DNA of 64,000 nucleotides from an uncultured Clostridia bacterium (GCA_944338165.1 CALVLN010000004.1:62001-126000); one strand, 5' to 3'. Positions 34,803-41,932 are shown, numbered from the stretch's first letter. Numbers and translations are program-made. The notes: generated by a model not told the origin, from the sequence alone.

Positions 34803-35905
34803 GTCTTTGCCCCGAAAACGGGCGAAGAAAGAATGCCGGAACTTACGATCTCCTTGCGCGGCGGCGGCGAACATGCCCCCTCGATAAGCTGCAAAAGCAG
34901 CATCCGCGCGTCCGTCAGGCTTCCCCCGAACAGATACAGGGCGAGGGAGCCCGGCACGGTATTCAGCTCGTTGAAATAGACGTTGCCGTCCGAGAGGAGA
35001 AAATCTGCCCGCACGATGCCGGAAATCGAAAACGCCTCGCAGATCTTTTGCGTATACGTGCGGATCGCCTCGGATACGGGATCGGGCAGATCGGCGGGGA
35101 ATGCGGACGTCTTTCCCTCCCGCGGTTCATACTTTTCCGAAAACGTCAGTATCTCGCGGGAAGAGAAGACCTCCTCGCAGGGGGAAACGCGCAGGCGCCC
35201 CCCGCAAGCGCAGGCCGCGCAGTTGATATCCCGCCGCGCGGGCAGATACGGCTCGAGCAGCGCGAGCGAGTCCAGCCGGAAAGCGAGCTCCAGCGCCCGC
35301 GCAAGCGACGCCGCGTCCTCTGCGACGGCAATGCCGATGCTTGAACCGAGGCGGCACGGCTTGACGATGAGCGGATACCCGAGCGAACGCGCGCGGGCAA
35401 ATACCTCCTCCCGCGAAGACGACCACGCCTCTTCCCGCACGGTCTCCCATGGGAGAACGGGGATGCCAAGCCCCTTTACCGCATACTTGGCCGCCCCCTT
35501 GTTCATAAAAAGCGCCGAAGCAAGGGCGGGCGGCGAAGCAAGCGGAATGCCCGCCCAGGCAAGACATGCCGCCAGCGTGCCGTCCTCTCCGGGGCCGCCG
35601 TGGCAGCAATTGAGGGCGCAGTCGAGCCGCGCATACGGTTTTTTCGGCCGACGGGCGCGATACAGGCAGCCGTCGCGAAAAAATACGTGCACCATGTCTT
35701 TGGTTTCCCTGACTTCCCCGGACATGGCGCCGCGGAAAAATTCCACGCGCCGCGCCCCTTCGCAGAGATAAAACGCCCCGTCGCCGAGCAGAACGGGCAG
35801 CACGCGGGCGTCTCCGCGCAGCAAATTTACGGCAAGCATGCCCGTGATGACGGAGATCTCCCGTTCCGATGATCTTCCGCCGAAAAACACCGCGATCGTC
35901 CGCAT
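34775..35905 (-). CDS. ddl: D-alanine-D-alanine ligase family protein
   Basis: 376 residues from 35905; GGAGG lies nine bases before. ATP-grasp ligase: VFFGGRSSEREISVITG (N-terminal), HGGPGEDGTLAACLAWAGIP, PLIVKPCRLGSSIGI, IVRADFLLSDGNVYFNELNTVPGSLALYLF (metal-binding Glu/Asn). Makes D-Ala-D-Ala for peptidoglycan. The NELNTVPGS loop departs from the usual NEINTMPGFT, so the exact acceptor (D-Ala, D-Lac or D-Ser) is uncertain. It follows murF, which uses its product. Confidence 0.9.
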   Translation of the reverse strand: MRTIAVFFGGRSSEREISVITGMLAVNLLRGDARVLPVLLGDGAFYLCEGARRVEFFRGAMSGEVRETKDMVHVFFRDGCLYRARRPKKPYARLDCALNCCHGGPGEDGTLAACLAWAGIPLASPPALASALFMNKGAAKYAVKGLGIPVLPWETVREEAWSSSREEVFARARSLGYPLIVKPCRLGSSIGIAVAEDAASLARALELAFRLDSLALLEPYLPARRDINCAACACGGRLRVSPCEEVFSSREILTFSEKYEPREGKTSAFPADLPDPVSEAIRTYTQKICEAFSISGIVRADFLLSDGNVYFNELNTVPGSLALYLFGGSLTDARMLLLQLIEGACSPPPRKEIVSSGILSSPVFGAKTCKMRADGV

Positions 35906-35965
35906 AAAAAAACACCTCCGCATGAATTTTCCGCTTCGGTGTTTCTCTCGTATTCATTCGATCCT

Positions 35966-37552
35966 TTACAGGTATTTGTCCGGCAGATCGTTGAGGAAGA
36001 GCACGCTATCCCCTTCCGAGAGCAAGCCGCCGAGCAGCGTTTCCGCCGCCGCAAGCGTGGGGACGACGTGCAGACGCGCTTCCTCTCCTCCGGCGGCAAG
36101 GTAGCCGGTGCGGACGGCAAGCACCAACGTCTCGCCGACGAGGACGACGCCGTCCAGGCCGACGAAGGCGGCGCCGAGCGCCTCGTTCTTCTCCTCCTCC
36201 AGCGCCCCGAGTTCGACAAGCCCGGGCGTGACGACGTATTTCCTGCCCGGGAACAGACGCAGCGTCTCCACCGCGTCGCGCGCGCCCGCTTCGTTGGCGT
36301 TATAAGCGTCGTCAAGGATATTCAGGCCGTTTTCCCGCATGAGCGCGAGGCGGTGCGGCACGGGCGAAACGCAGGCGAGGCCTTCCGCGATCTCCTCCTT
36401 GCTCATGCCGAAAAGCGAACAGAGCGCCGCGGCGAGCGCGGCATCCTGCGCGGCATGCCTGCCGAGGAGCGGGATGCGTACGGGGATGCTGCCGTCCGGA
36501 AGCCGCAGGGTAAACGACGCCCCTTCCGCCGTACAGACGACGTCCTCCGCCCCAAAGTCGCGCCCTTCGACGAGGTCGCCTTCCCGCGCGGCAGACGCTG
36601 CCGATCCGCCGAGGACGCAGCGCTCCGTGCGTGCGCAGAGAACGCTTTTTTCCGCAAAGATCGCCTCTTCCGAGCCGAATGTTTGAAAATGCTGGGTGCC
36701 GATCGCCGTGATCACGCCGTACTTGGGGCGTACCATGTCGCAAAGTTCGCCGATATCCCCCCTCTTGCGCGCGCCCATCTCCGCGAGGAAGATCTCGCAC
36801 GACGTCCCCCGTTCCTTCACGGTGCGGGCAATGCCGAGCGGCGTATTATACGACTGCGGCGTGGCGATAACGGAATACTTCCGCATGAGGAGATGTTCCG
36901 CGACGGCTCTGACCGTCGTCTTGCCGCAGCTGCCCGTGATGCCGACGCGGACGCAGTCGCTCGCTCCCAGCCGCTCGCTTGCCGCACGGATGAAGGCGCG
37001 GTTATGCGGAACTTCATAGACGAGCATGAGCGCGTTCGCCGCCGCCAGCAAAAACGGAAGCAGCAGCGGAACCAGGCAGAGGGGAACAAAGCAGAGGCAT
37101 TCCACGAGGCGCACGCCGGCAGCGAGCGCCGCGGCTTTCAGCCCGACCATCGCCCCGAATGCGGCGAAATACAAGAGCACGAAGACGCATACGATCAGCC
37201 GGATCATGCGCGGCGTGCGCGCAAGCGGCACTTTGAGGGCGTACTTTTTCTCCGAAAACGCGAAGAGCACGCACATGCCCCACAGGGGCAGCAGGCAGAC
37301 GGCGTTCACCGCTTCCGGCGCCAGGAAGGAAAAGCACAGCCCGCAGAGCGTCAGCAGCAAAACATGGCTGAGAGAGAGCAGCTCCAGGCGGCGCAGGCGC
37401 ATATTGTGCCTGCGGAACAGCCATCTGAGGAAGGCGCCGCCGGAGTAGCCCTCCTGCTGCAAGATCCCGAGCATGCCGGGGCAGCAAAGCAGGAACAAAA
37501 GCGCGGTGACCGCGGATGCCGCCGCGGCGGATAACAGAAACGCAAGACTCAT
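35966..37552 (-). CDS. murF: MurF-type Mur ligase with N-terminal membrane domain
   Basis: 528 residues, about 70 more than usual MurF. The first about 195 residues form around five hydrophobic segments (SLAFLLSAAAASAVTALLFLLCC and further helices). The ligase follows: P-loop GITGSCGKTT, EMGARKRGDIGELC, AIGTQHFQTFGS, DDAYNANEAG and FVGLDGVVLVGE. MurF adds D-Ala-D-Ala to UDP-MurNAc-tripeptide, normally in the cytosol; here the enzyme would be tied to the membrane near MraY. The start overlaps the hydrolase stop by four bases, and ddl follows 60 bases later. Confidence 0.9.
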   Translation of the reverse strand: MSLAFLLSAAAASAVTALLFLLCCPGMLGILQQEGYSGGAFLRWLFRRHNMRLRRLELLSLSHVLLLTLCGLCFSFLAPEAVNAVCLLPLWGMCVLFAFSEKKYALKVPLARTPRMIRLIVCVFVLLYFAAFGAMVGLKAAALAAGVRLVECLCFVPLCLVPLLLPFLLAAANALMLVYEVPHNRAFIRAASERLGASDCVRVGITGSCGKTTVRAVAEHLLMRKYSVIATPQSYNTPLGIARTVKERGTSCEIFLAEMGARKRGDIGELCDMVRPKYGVITAIGTQHFQTFGSEEAIFAEKSVLCARTERCVLGGSAASAAREGDLVEGRDFGAEDVVCTAEGASFTLRLPDGSIPVRIPLLGRHAAQDAALAAALCSLFGMSKEEIAEGLACVSPVPHRLALMRENGLNILDDAYNANEAGARDAVETLRLFPGRKYVVTPGLVELGALEEEKNEALGAAFVGLDGVVLVGETLVLAVRTGYLAAGGEEARLHVVPTLAAAETLLGGLLSEGDSVLFLNDLPDKYL

Positions 37553-38250
37553 TGAAAAAACTCCTCTGCCGCCATGTTGAACATGAGCGGATCGTCCAGA
37601 TGTGCAAAATGCCCGCAATCTTTCAGCAGGCGGAGACGGCTCCCCTTTACGCAGGCGTGAAAGAGCTCGGCGTCGGCGGGCGGCGTCTGCGTATCCTTCT
37701 CGCCGCAGACGAAGAGGACGGGCCGCGTGATCTTTGCCGCATCGGCGCGGAGGTCCTCGTTGACGATGCGCTTGAAGCTCTCGCGCATGAGCGGGGAAAG
37801 CGAACGGTACTCCTCGCTGCCGAACCTGCGTTCGGCGTAGGCGGGCGCGATCGAACGGACCATGCGGTACGCCTTCACGCGCAACCGGTAGGAAAGCGTG
37901 CGCCTGTGCACGATGCCCGCGCAGCCGCACAAAACGGCGCGGTCGAACACGGGGCGGCGGGAAAGGCATTTGATGGCCACCCTGCCCCCGAAGGAATGCG
38001 CGATGACCAAGGGCTCGCTGATCCCCATCTCACGCAAAAACCCTTCGGTGACGTCGCAATAATCCGCCACGGAATAGGGCCGCGGGATGGGCGCGCTCTC
38101 CCCGAACCCGGGGAAGTCAAACGCCGTCACGCGGTAAAATCTGGAAAAGTACTTGATCTGCGGGTAAAAACTCTCTTTCCGGGCGAGGTAGCCGTGCAGA
38201 AACACGAGGTCCCTGCCGCTTCCCGCCTGCAAATAAGATATTCCCTTCAA
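37549..38250 (-). CDS. Alpha/beta hydrolase
   Basis: 233 residues. Oxyanion-hole HG (FLHGY, about 19-23), nucleophile elbow AHSFGG (serine about 86), acid in CGEKDTQTPP and histidine in DCGHFAHLDDP. No signal peptide, so cytosolic. Substrate unknown. It sits in an operon where each start overlaps the previous stop by four bases (rimI before, murF after), which hints at a link with cell wall or tRNA-modification genes but does not define it. Confidence 0.88.
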   Translation of the reverse strand: MKGISYLQAGSGRDLVFLHGYLARKESFYPQIKYFSRFYRVTAFDFPGFGESAPIPRPYSVADYCDVTEGFLREMGISEPLVIAHSFGGRVAIKCLSRRPVFDRAVLCGCAGIVHRRTLSYRLRVKAYRMVRSIAPAYAERRFGSEEYRSLSPLMRESFKRIVNEDLRADAAKITRPVLFVCGEKDTQTPPADAELFHACVKGSRLRLLKDCGHFAHLDDPLMFNMAAEEFFQ

Positions 38251-38684
38251 ATAAGCTCCTTTTTCATCACGATGGCATCCTCGCCGTCGGGATAGTAGCG
38301 GGCGCGCGCATACAGCCCCGCAAAGCCGTTTTTGAGATAGAGCATCTGCGCAGGCGCATTGGAGACGCGAACCTCGAGAAAGACCCGCTTTGCGCCCTGC
38401 CGCTTGGCCTCCGCCAAAAGCGCGGACAAGATCTCCTGCCCCCTGCCGCAGCGGCGATAAAGTTCCGCCGTGGCGATCAGCAGCACTTCCGCTTCATCCA
38501 GAAGCCAGCTTATGCCCCCGTACGCCGCGATCCTGCCCCCCTCTTCGCTCAGAACGCCGTAAAAGCGCTCGGAAAGAAAACAGTCCGTAAGCGCGCGGCG
38601 GTTCCACGGCGCGGAGGGAAAACATTCGCGCTCCAAGCGCTCGATCTCGGAAAGATCTTCAAATTTCCAAGGCCTGAGATTCAT
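38247..38684 (-). CDS. rimI: Ribosomal protein S18 alanine N-acetyltransferase (RimI-like)
   Basis: 145 residues from 38684 (MNLRPWKFEDLSEIERLERECFPSAPW). GNAT fold with acetyl-CoA motif (ATAELYRRCGRGQEILSALLAEAKRQGAKRVFLEVRVSNAPAQMLYLKNGF). Usually adjacent to tsaB, as here. The pyrophosphate-binding loop reads RRCGRGQEI rather than the common RGxG/A arrangement with Ile/Val, still acceptable. Overlaps its neighbours by four bases on each side. Confidence 0.92.
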   Translation of the reverse strand: MNLRPWKFEDLSEIERLERECFPSAPWNRRALTDCFLSERFYGVLSEEGGRIAAYGGISWLLDEAEVLLIATAELYRRCGRGQEILSALLAEAKRQGAKRVFLEVRVSNAPAQMLYLKNGFAGLYARARYYPDGEDAIVMKKELI

Positions 38685-39289
38685 TGACGGCGCTCCTCTG
38701 CCGAGGAACGGCGCAGATAGAGCGCGGAGAGCGCGTCTGCCCCGCAGCGCTCCCCCTGCCTGGCGAGCACGGCGCGGTACAGCCCCTCCGCGGGGTCGAG
38801 AAGATCGCAAACGAGGCAGCAAGGCTCCGCCGCCGCGAGGCGGTATTCCCCGCGCAGCGCTTCCGCCTCCGCCGCAGGCACGTAGCGGGGGGAAAGCGCG
38901 ATCTTTTTGGAAGCGTCGTATGCGCAGAGATAAACGTACCCGTGCCCTGCGTCCGTCACGGCGGCGACGGGCCCGCTCTCTTCAGCGTATGCGACGACGT
39001 CGAACGAGGTGACGGCGAGCGCGGGCTTTGCGCAGCCAAAGCAAAGCCCCTTGACGGTGGCAATGCCGATGCGGATGCCCGTAAACGACCCGGGACCTAC
39101 GACGGCGGCAAAAAAATCGCAGTCGGCGGGGGCCATGCCCGCCTCCGCGAGCGCCGCGTCGATCTCGTCCATCAACCGCACGGAATGGGAAAGGGCGCAG
39201 TCGGGCAGATACCGCCGCGTAAGCGCTCCGTCATGAAAGGCGAGCACCGTGAGATGCCTGCCGCTTGTATCGATGGCGAGAAAGTTCAA
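38681..39289 (-). CDS. tsaB: tRNA t6A modification protein TsaB
   Basis: 202 residues. ASKHA fold: MNFLAIDTSGRHLTVLAF and VVGPGSFTGIRIGIATVKGLCFG. Partner of TsaD and TsaE in forming threonylcarbamoyladenosine at A37 of ANN-decoding tRNAs. tsaD is not in the window. Overlap of four bases with tsaE and with rimI. Confidence 0.95.
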   Translation of the reverse strand: MNFLAIDTSGRHLTVLAFHDGALTRRYLPDCALSHSVRLMDEIDAALAEAGMAPADCDFFAAVVGPGSFTGIRIGIATVKGLCFGCAKPALAVTSFDVVAYAEESGPVAAVTDAGHGYVYLCAYDASKKIALSPRYVPAAEAEALRGEYRLAAAEPCCLVCDLLDPAEGLYRAVLARQGERCGADALSALYLRRSSAEERRQ

Positions 39290-39687
39290 ATGCGTATCAC
39301 CCGTTCCTTTTCCCCCGTCTTGACGAGGGTGATTTTTTTACAGCCTGCAGGCAGAAGCCCGCGGATGTTTTCGCTCCATTCGATGACGCAGACGCCGCCC
39401 GCGTCAAAATAATCGCACAGGCCCAGACTTTCCGCCTGCGCCTCCGACGAAATGCGGTAACAATCGTAATGAAAGAGCTTGTCCCCGTAGCTGTTCATGT
39501 AAGCGTACGTGGGGCTTGTGACCTCCTCGCGGATGCCGAGCCCGCGGGCGATGCCCTTGGTAAGCGCCGTCTTCCCCGCGCCCATCTCTCCCTCGAGCAG
39601 CACGACGTCGCCGGGGCGCAGCGATTTTGCATACGCCTCCGCCCAGGCAATGGTCTCCTCTTCCGAATGTGAAATAAAATCAGCCAT
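39286..39687 (-). CDS. tsaE: tRNA t6A modification ATPase TsaE
   Basis: 133 residues. P-loop GEMGAGKTALTKG (about 33-45), TSPTYAYMNSYGDKLFHYDCYR and VIEWSENI. Supplies ATP hydrolysis to the TsaBD complex. First gene of the six-gene operon. No Shine-Dalgarno; the promoter -10 box ends eight bases before the ATG, so the mRNA is probably leaderless. Confidence 0.95.
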   Translation of the reverse strand: MADFISHSEEETIAWAEAYAKSLRPGDVVLLEGEMGAGKTALTKGIARGLGIREEVTSPTYAYMNSYGDKLFHYDCYRISSEAQAESLGLCDYFDAGGVCVIEWSENIRGLLPAGCKKITLVKTGEKERVIRI

Positions 39688-39695
39688 ACACGGAC

Positions 39696-39724
39696 ATTAT
39701 ACCGCATACGGCTGATTTTTGCAA
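39696..39724 (-). promoter_or_regulatory. Promoter of the tsaE operon, leaderless
   Basis: On the minus strand TTGCAA (39724-39719), 17-base spacer, TATAAT (39701-39696), then GTCCGTGT and the ATG at 39687. Predicted leader about two bases. Confidence 0.75.
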
Positions 39725-39757
39725 TTCTTTTGAGAAAAAATTAGCAGTTCCGCCCGT

Positions 39758-40495
39758 TTATTCCCGCCCTGCATCCGGATCGACCTCCGCGGCGACGGAG
39801 CGCGATCCCGCAGCGGGCGTGACTTCCGCGCTTTGCCCGGCGCCGTTTTCCGCAGGTTGCGCTTTGGCGCGGTGCATGCGCTTTTCAAACTTATCGGACG
39901 TGATCTTGATGAAACGGGAGAGCGGTTTGTAGATCACGAATACGACGATGCTGATCCCGACGCTCTTGATGGCGTTAAAGGCAAGGACGTAGCCCCAGAT
40001 GGAACGGAAGGCTTCCGCCGCATCCATGCTGCCCAAAAAGCCCATGGCGCCGAAGAAGGGGAAGTTGATGTAGCGGTTGACGATCAGGCTGACGCCGATC
40101 TGGATGACGCAGGCGAGCGCGAGGTAGAGCACGACCCACCACTTCCCCTTTCGGAAACGATACGCGATGGCAGGCAGGATGACGTAAGCCGCCGACATGA
40201 TGAGGTTTGCCACCTCCCCCACGCCCGCCGTCGACGAATCGAGCAGGCAAAGCGCTTCCTTGATCGCGATGGAGACGAGCGCCTCCACGGGGCCGAAGAT
40301 AAAGCCCTCGATGATGAAAAACAAGTTTGCAAAATCAAACTTCAGCTGGTTGGCAAGCGGGACGCCGGGGAAAATGGCGAACTCCAGAAACGTCACCACG
40401 TACGCGAGCGCCGTAAAGATCGCCATGTAGGCGATGCGCGGCGCCGAAAAGTGTTCCCGCAAGACGCGCAGAAACCTGCTCTCTTTTTCTTCCAT
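39758..40495 (-). CDS. ribU: Riboflavin ECF transporter S component
   Basis: 245 residues with about six transmembrane segments. LKFDFANLFFIIEGFIFGPVEALVSIAIKEALCLL and STAGVGEVANLIMSAAYVILPAI match RibU. The FMN riboswitch just upstream supports riboflavin as substrate. It would use the shared energising module (EcfA/A'/T), not in the window. The C-terminal about 45 residues (KRMHRAKAQPAENGAGQSAEVTPAAG...) form a charged, probably disordered tail. Ribosome-binding site AAGGAG. Confidence 0.94.
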   Translation of the reverse strand: MEEKESRFLRVLREHFSAPRIAYMAIFTALAYVVTFLEFAIFPGVPLANQLKFDFANLFFIIEGFIFGPVEALVSIAIKEALCLLDSSTAGVGEVANLIMSAAYVILPAIAYRFRKGKWWVVLYLALACVIQIGVSLIVNRYINFPFFGAMGFLGSMDAAEAFRSIWGYVLAFNAIKSVGISIVVFVIYKPLSRFIKITSDKFEKRMHRAKAQPAENGAGQSAEVTPAAGSRSVAAEVDPDAGRE

Positions 40496-40541
40496 ACCGA
40501 AAAACTCCTTAAAAAATTTTTTGATCGGCTATTCTTCGGCA

Positions 40542-40571
40542 AGAAAACGCGCCCCCACTCAGGGGGCGCGG
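40542..40571 (-). terminator. Expression-platform terminator of the FMN riboswitch
   Basis: On the minus strand CGCGCCCCCT, loop GAG, TGGGGGCGCG then TTTTC, between the aptamer and ribU. Typical of transcription-terminating FMN switches. Confidence 0.85.
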
Positions 40572-40582
40572 AAAAAACACCT

Positions 40583-40698
40583 TTCCTTCTTTTTCCATCC
40601 GGACTATACCGTCGGTACGGGAATCACACCCGTTCGGGAGCTCGCGCTCTTCGCAGACTTTACTGCCGGTGGAGACTTTCACTCCGCCCCAAAGAATA
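40583..40698 (-). promoter_or_regulatory. FMN riboswitch (RFN element)
   Basis: On the minus strand the aptamer has GGGGCGGAGTGAAAGTC, CACCGGCAGTAAAGTCTGCGA, GGGTGTGATTCCCG, ACCGACGGTATAGTCCGGAT, all conserved RFN blocks. P1 is TTCTTT/AAAGAA. Binding of FMN would favour the terminator and shut off riboflavin uptake. Confidence 0.95.
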
Positions 40699-40711
40699 TT
40701 CGATTGTCTGT

Positions 40712-40740
40712 ATTATACGCCCGCGCCTTTATACTGTCAA
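40712..40740 (-). promoter_or_regulatory. Perfect consensus promoter of the FMN riboswitch-ribU unit
   Basis: On the minus strand TTGACA (40740-40735), 17-base spacer, TATAAT (40717-40712). The TGA inside the -35 box is the stop codon of the small gene at 40737-40931. Confidence 0.85.
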
Positions 40741-40931
40741 GCGTTTTCCGTCTCCTTCCTGCAAATTTGCCGCAGCGCGAGGGCAAAGCATTCCCCGTGC
40801 GGGAAGCGCAGCATGAGCTCGTTCCCCCGCTTTTGCACGGCGGCGACGAATTCATCCCGAATGACGATGCGGAGCTCCTCCAGCAGCTCCTCCGCCGTGA
40901 TCCCGCCTTCCTTCAATGCCTCATGTTTCAT
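40737..40931 (-). CDS. Small protein of unknown function in a divergent HTH module
   Basis: 64 residues with GGAGG before the ATG at 40931. Sequence begins MKHEALKEGGITAEELLEEL and ends RQICRKETENA; mainly helical, acidic N-half and basic C-half, no membrane segment. Divergent to a single-domain HTH gene; the promoter (40973-41002) carries two palindromic sites, so expression is probably repressed by that HTH. A toxin-antitoxin, phage-type or metabolic switch role cannot be decided. Confidence 0.75.
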   Translation of the reverse strand: MKHEALKEGGITAEELLEELRIVIRDEFVAAVQKRGNELMLRFPHGECFALALRQICRKETENA

Positions 40932-40947
40932 CTTTTGCCTCCTTGGA

Positions 40948-40964
40948 TATAGTTTATAACTGTA
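40948..40964. promoter_or_regulatory. Operator-like palindrome O1
   Basis: TATAGTTTATAACTGTA, an imperfect copy of the palindrome O2. It covers the predicted transcription start of the minus gene. Centres of the two sites are 29 bases apart. Confidence 0.6.
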
Positions 40965-40972
40965 TTTTCCCC

Positions 40973-41002
40973 ATTTTACAGTTTTAAACTGTATCCTGTC
41001 AA
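40973..41002 (-). promoter_or_regulatory. Promoter of the 64-residue protein gene
   Basis: On the minus strand TTGACA (41002-40997), 18-base spacer, TAAAAT (40978-40973). O2 fills the spacer. Confidence 0.7.
40977..40993. promoter_or_regulatory. Operator-like perfect palindrome O2
   Basis: TACAGTTTTAAACTGTA: perfect inverted repeat TACAGTTT/AAACTGTA around a central base, between the -35 and -10 boxes of the minus promoter. A bound dimer would block RNA polymerase. Confidence 0.7.
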
Positions 41003-41020
41003 GTATCGGGGGACACTGTC

Positions 41021-41227
41021 ATGCAAGAATTATACCGGATCGCCCAAAATCTCAAGCGGCTGCGGCAAGAATGCGGCTATACGCAGTCGTACGTGGCGGA
41101 GCGCATCGGCATCCGCTATCAGTCGTACCACGCCTATGAAGCGGGAACGACCGTGCCGACTTTGAGAAACTTCATTGCGCTTGCAAAGCTTTACGACGTC
41201 CCGTTGGACGAGCTCATCGCACCGTGA
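41021..41227 (+). CDS. Single-domain XRE-family HTH repressor
   Basis: 68 residues, one Cro/CI-type helix-turn-helix: LKRLRQECGYTQSYVAERIGIRYQSYHAYEAGTTVPTLRNFIALAKLYDVPLDELI. GGGGGA lies eight bases before the ATG. Divergent to the 64-residue gene and separated by two palindromic sites which are its likely targets. No sensing domain, so regulation would depend on protein level or on a partner (possibly the 64-residue product, inference). Followed by the strong terminator at 41240-41278. Confidence 0.88.
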   Translation: MQELYRIAQNLKRLRQECGYTQSYVAERIGIRYQSYHAYEAGTTVPTLRNFIALAKLYDVPLDELIAP

Positions 41228-41239
41228 CGCTTCCGATGC

Positions 41240-41278
41240 AAAAGGGGCGGGCGGCAACATTGCCGCCCGCCCCTTTTA
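41240..41278. terminator. Bidirectional terminator between two HTH genes
   Basis: Long stem AAAAGGGGCGGGCGGCA/TGCCGCCCGCCCCTTTT with flanking T-run. Confidence 0.88.
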
Positions 41279-41485
41279 TTGCGTCTCATCGGGAAGATAT
41301 TCTATGATATCTTCTACCCGGCATTGCAGGATCTTACAGAAGTCGTCGATCTTTGCCGTACTGATCCCGCCGCCCTTGCGCATCCGCGAAATGGTGGCGC
41401 TGCTGATCCCGTACGTATTGATAAGCGTATAGGTGCTCTCCCCCCGCTCCCTGATCGTTCTCCAAAAAGGCGCATAGCTGATCAT
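41276..41485 (-). CDS. XRE-family HTH protein (HTH_26 type)
   Basis: 69 residues from the ATG at 41485; longer starts lie upstream of the predicted transcription start. HTH core ATISRMRKGGGISTAKIDDFCKILQCRVEDIIEYLPDE, like small transcriptional regulators of the HTH_26 family. No ribosome-binding site; the promoter -10 box ends seven bases before the ATG, so it is probably translated leaderless. Divergent to the zinc-ribbon membrane protein gene, with overlapping -35 boxes and a palindrome between. Confidence 0.85.
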   Translation of the reverse strand: MISYAPFWRTIRERGESTYTLINTYGISSATISRMRKGGGISTAKIDDFCKILQCRVEDIIEYLPDETQ

Positions 41486-41491
41486 ATTTTT

Positions 41492-41520
41492 ATTGTATGC
41501 TATGAGCATTTTCTTGACAA
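41492..41520 (-). promoter_or_regulatory. Promoter of the HTH_26 gene, leaderless
   Basis: On the minus strand TTGTCA (41520-41515), 17-base spacer, TACAAT (41497-41492), then AAAAAT and the ATG. The predicted start is the A of the ATG. Confidence 0.65.
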
Positions 41521-41542
41521 TAGTCATATTTATGACTATAAT
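41514..41542 (+). promoter_or_regulatory. Perfect consensus promoter of the zinc-ribbon gene
   Basis: TTGACA (41514-41519), 17-base spacer, TATAAT (41537-41542). Its -35 overlaps the -35 of the divergent promoter. Confidence 0.85.
41522..41537. promoter_or_regulatory. Operator-like palindrome in the zinc-ribbon promoter
   Basis: AGTCATATTTATGACT, perfect inverted repeat AGTCATA/TATGACT, filling the spacer between -35 and -10. The divergent HTH protein is the natural candidate binder. Confidence 0.65.
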
Positions 41543-41566
41543 AGAGAAAAAAGGAGGAAATCAACC

Positions 41567-41905
41567 ATGTTTTGCAGGAATTGCGGGAAGGCGATCGACG
41601 ACAGAGCCGTGATCTGTCCGCACTGCGGCGTACCCGTCCGTCAGGAAGCGCCGCGCAATAAGCTGGGCTTCGGGCTGTGCATCGCGGGGTTCGTCCTCTC
41701 GCTGCTCTCGCTCTGGCTGGGCGTATACTACTGCGTCGCTTCGATCGTCGCCATCGTATTGAGCGCAATCGGCATGAACATAGCCAAAAAGAACGGGGAC
41801 AGCCACGGACTGGGCACGGCGGGGCTCGTCATCGGCATCGTCTCCCTCGTCCTATGGATCATCGTCCTCGCCGCCGTAGCCTCTGCAGTCAACGCCATAC
41901 TATAA
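41567..41905 (+). CDS. Zinc-ribbon and DUF4190-like small membrane protein
   Basis: 112 residues, AAGGAGG before the ATG at 41567. N-terminal zinc ribbon (MFCRNCGKAIDDRAVICPHCG, two CxxC pairs), a short basic linker, then two hydrophobic segments (about 35-60 and 85-108) separated by NIAKKNGDSHGLG. The arrangement is that of zinc_ribbon_2/DUF4190 proteins; their role is unknown. Controlled by a consensus promoter with an internal palindrome and a divergent HTH gene. Confidence 0.85.
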   Translation: MFCRNCGKAIDDRAVICPHCGVPVRQEAPRNKLGFGLCIAGFVLSLLSLWLGVYYCVASIVAIVLSAIGMNIAKKNGDSHGLGTAGLVIGIVSLVLWIIVLAAVASAVNAIL

Positions 41906-41932
41906 CACGGCATGACCATATCGCATTCAAAC

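Noticed and set aside
37553-37969. Extended N-terminus of murF (139 more codons in frame)
   Set aside because: It overlaps the alpha/beta hydrolase gene and is Arg-rich; the ATG at 37552 gives the usual four-base overlap.
40948-40993. CRISPR-like repeat pair
   Set aside because: Only two copies of a palindrome, without spacers of constant length; they fit operators.
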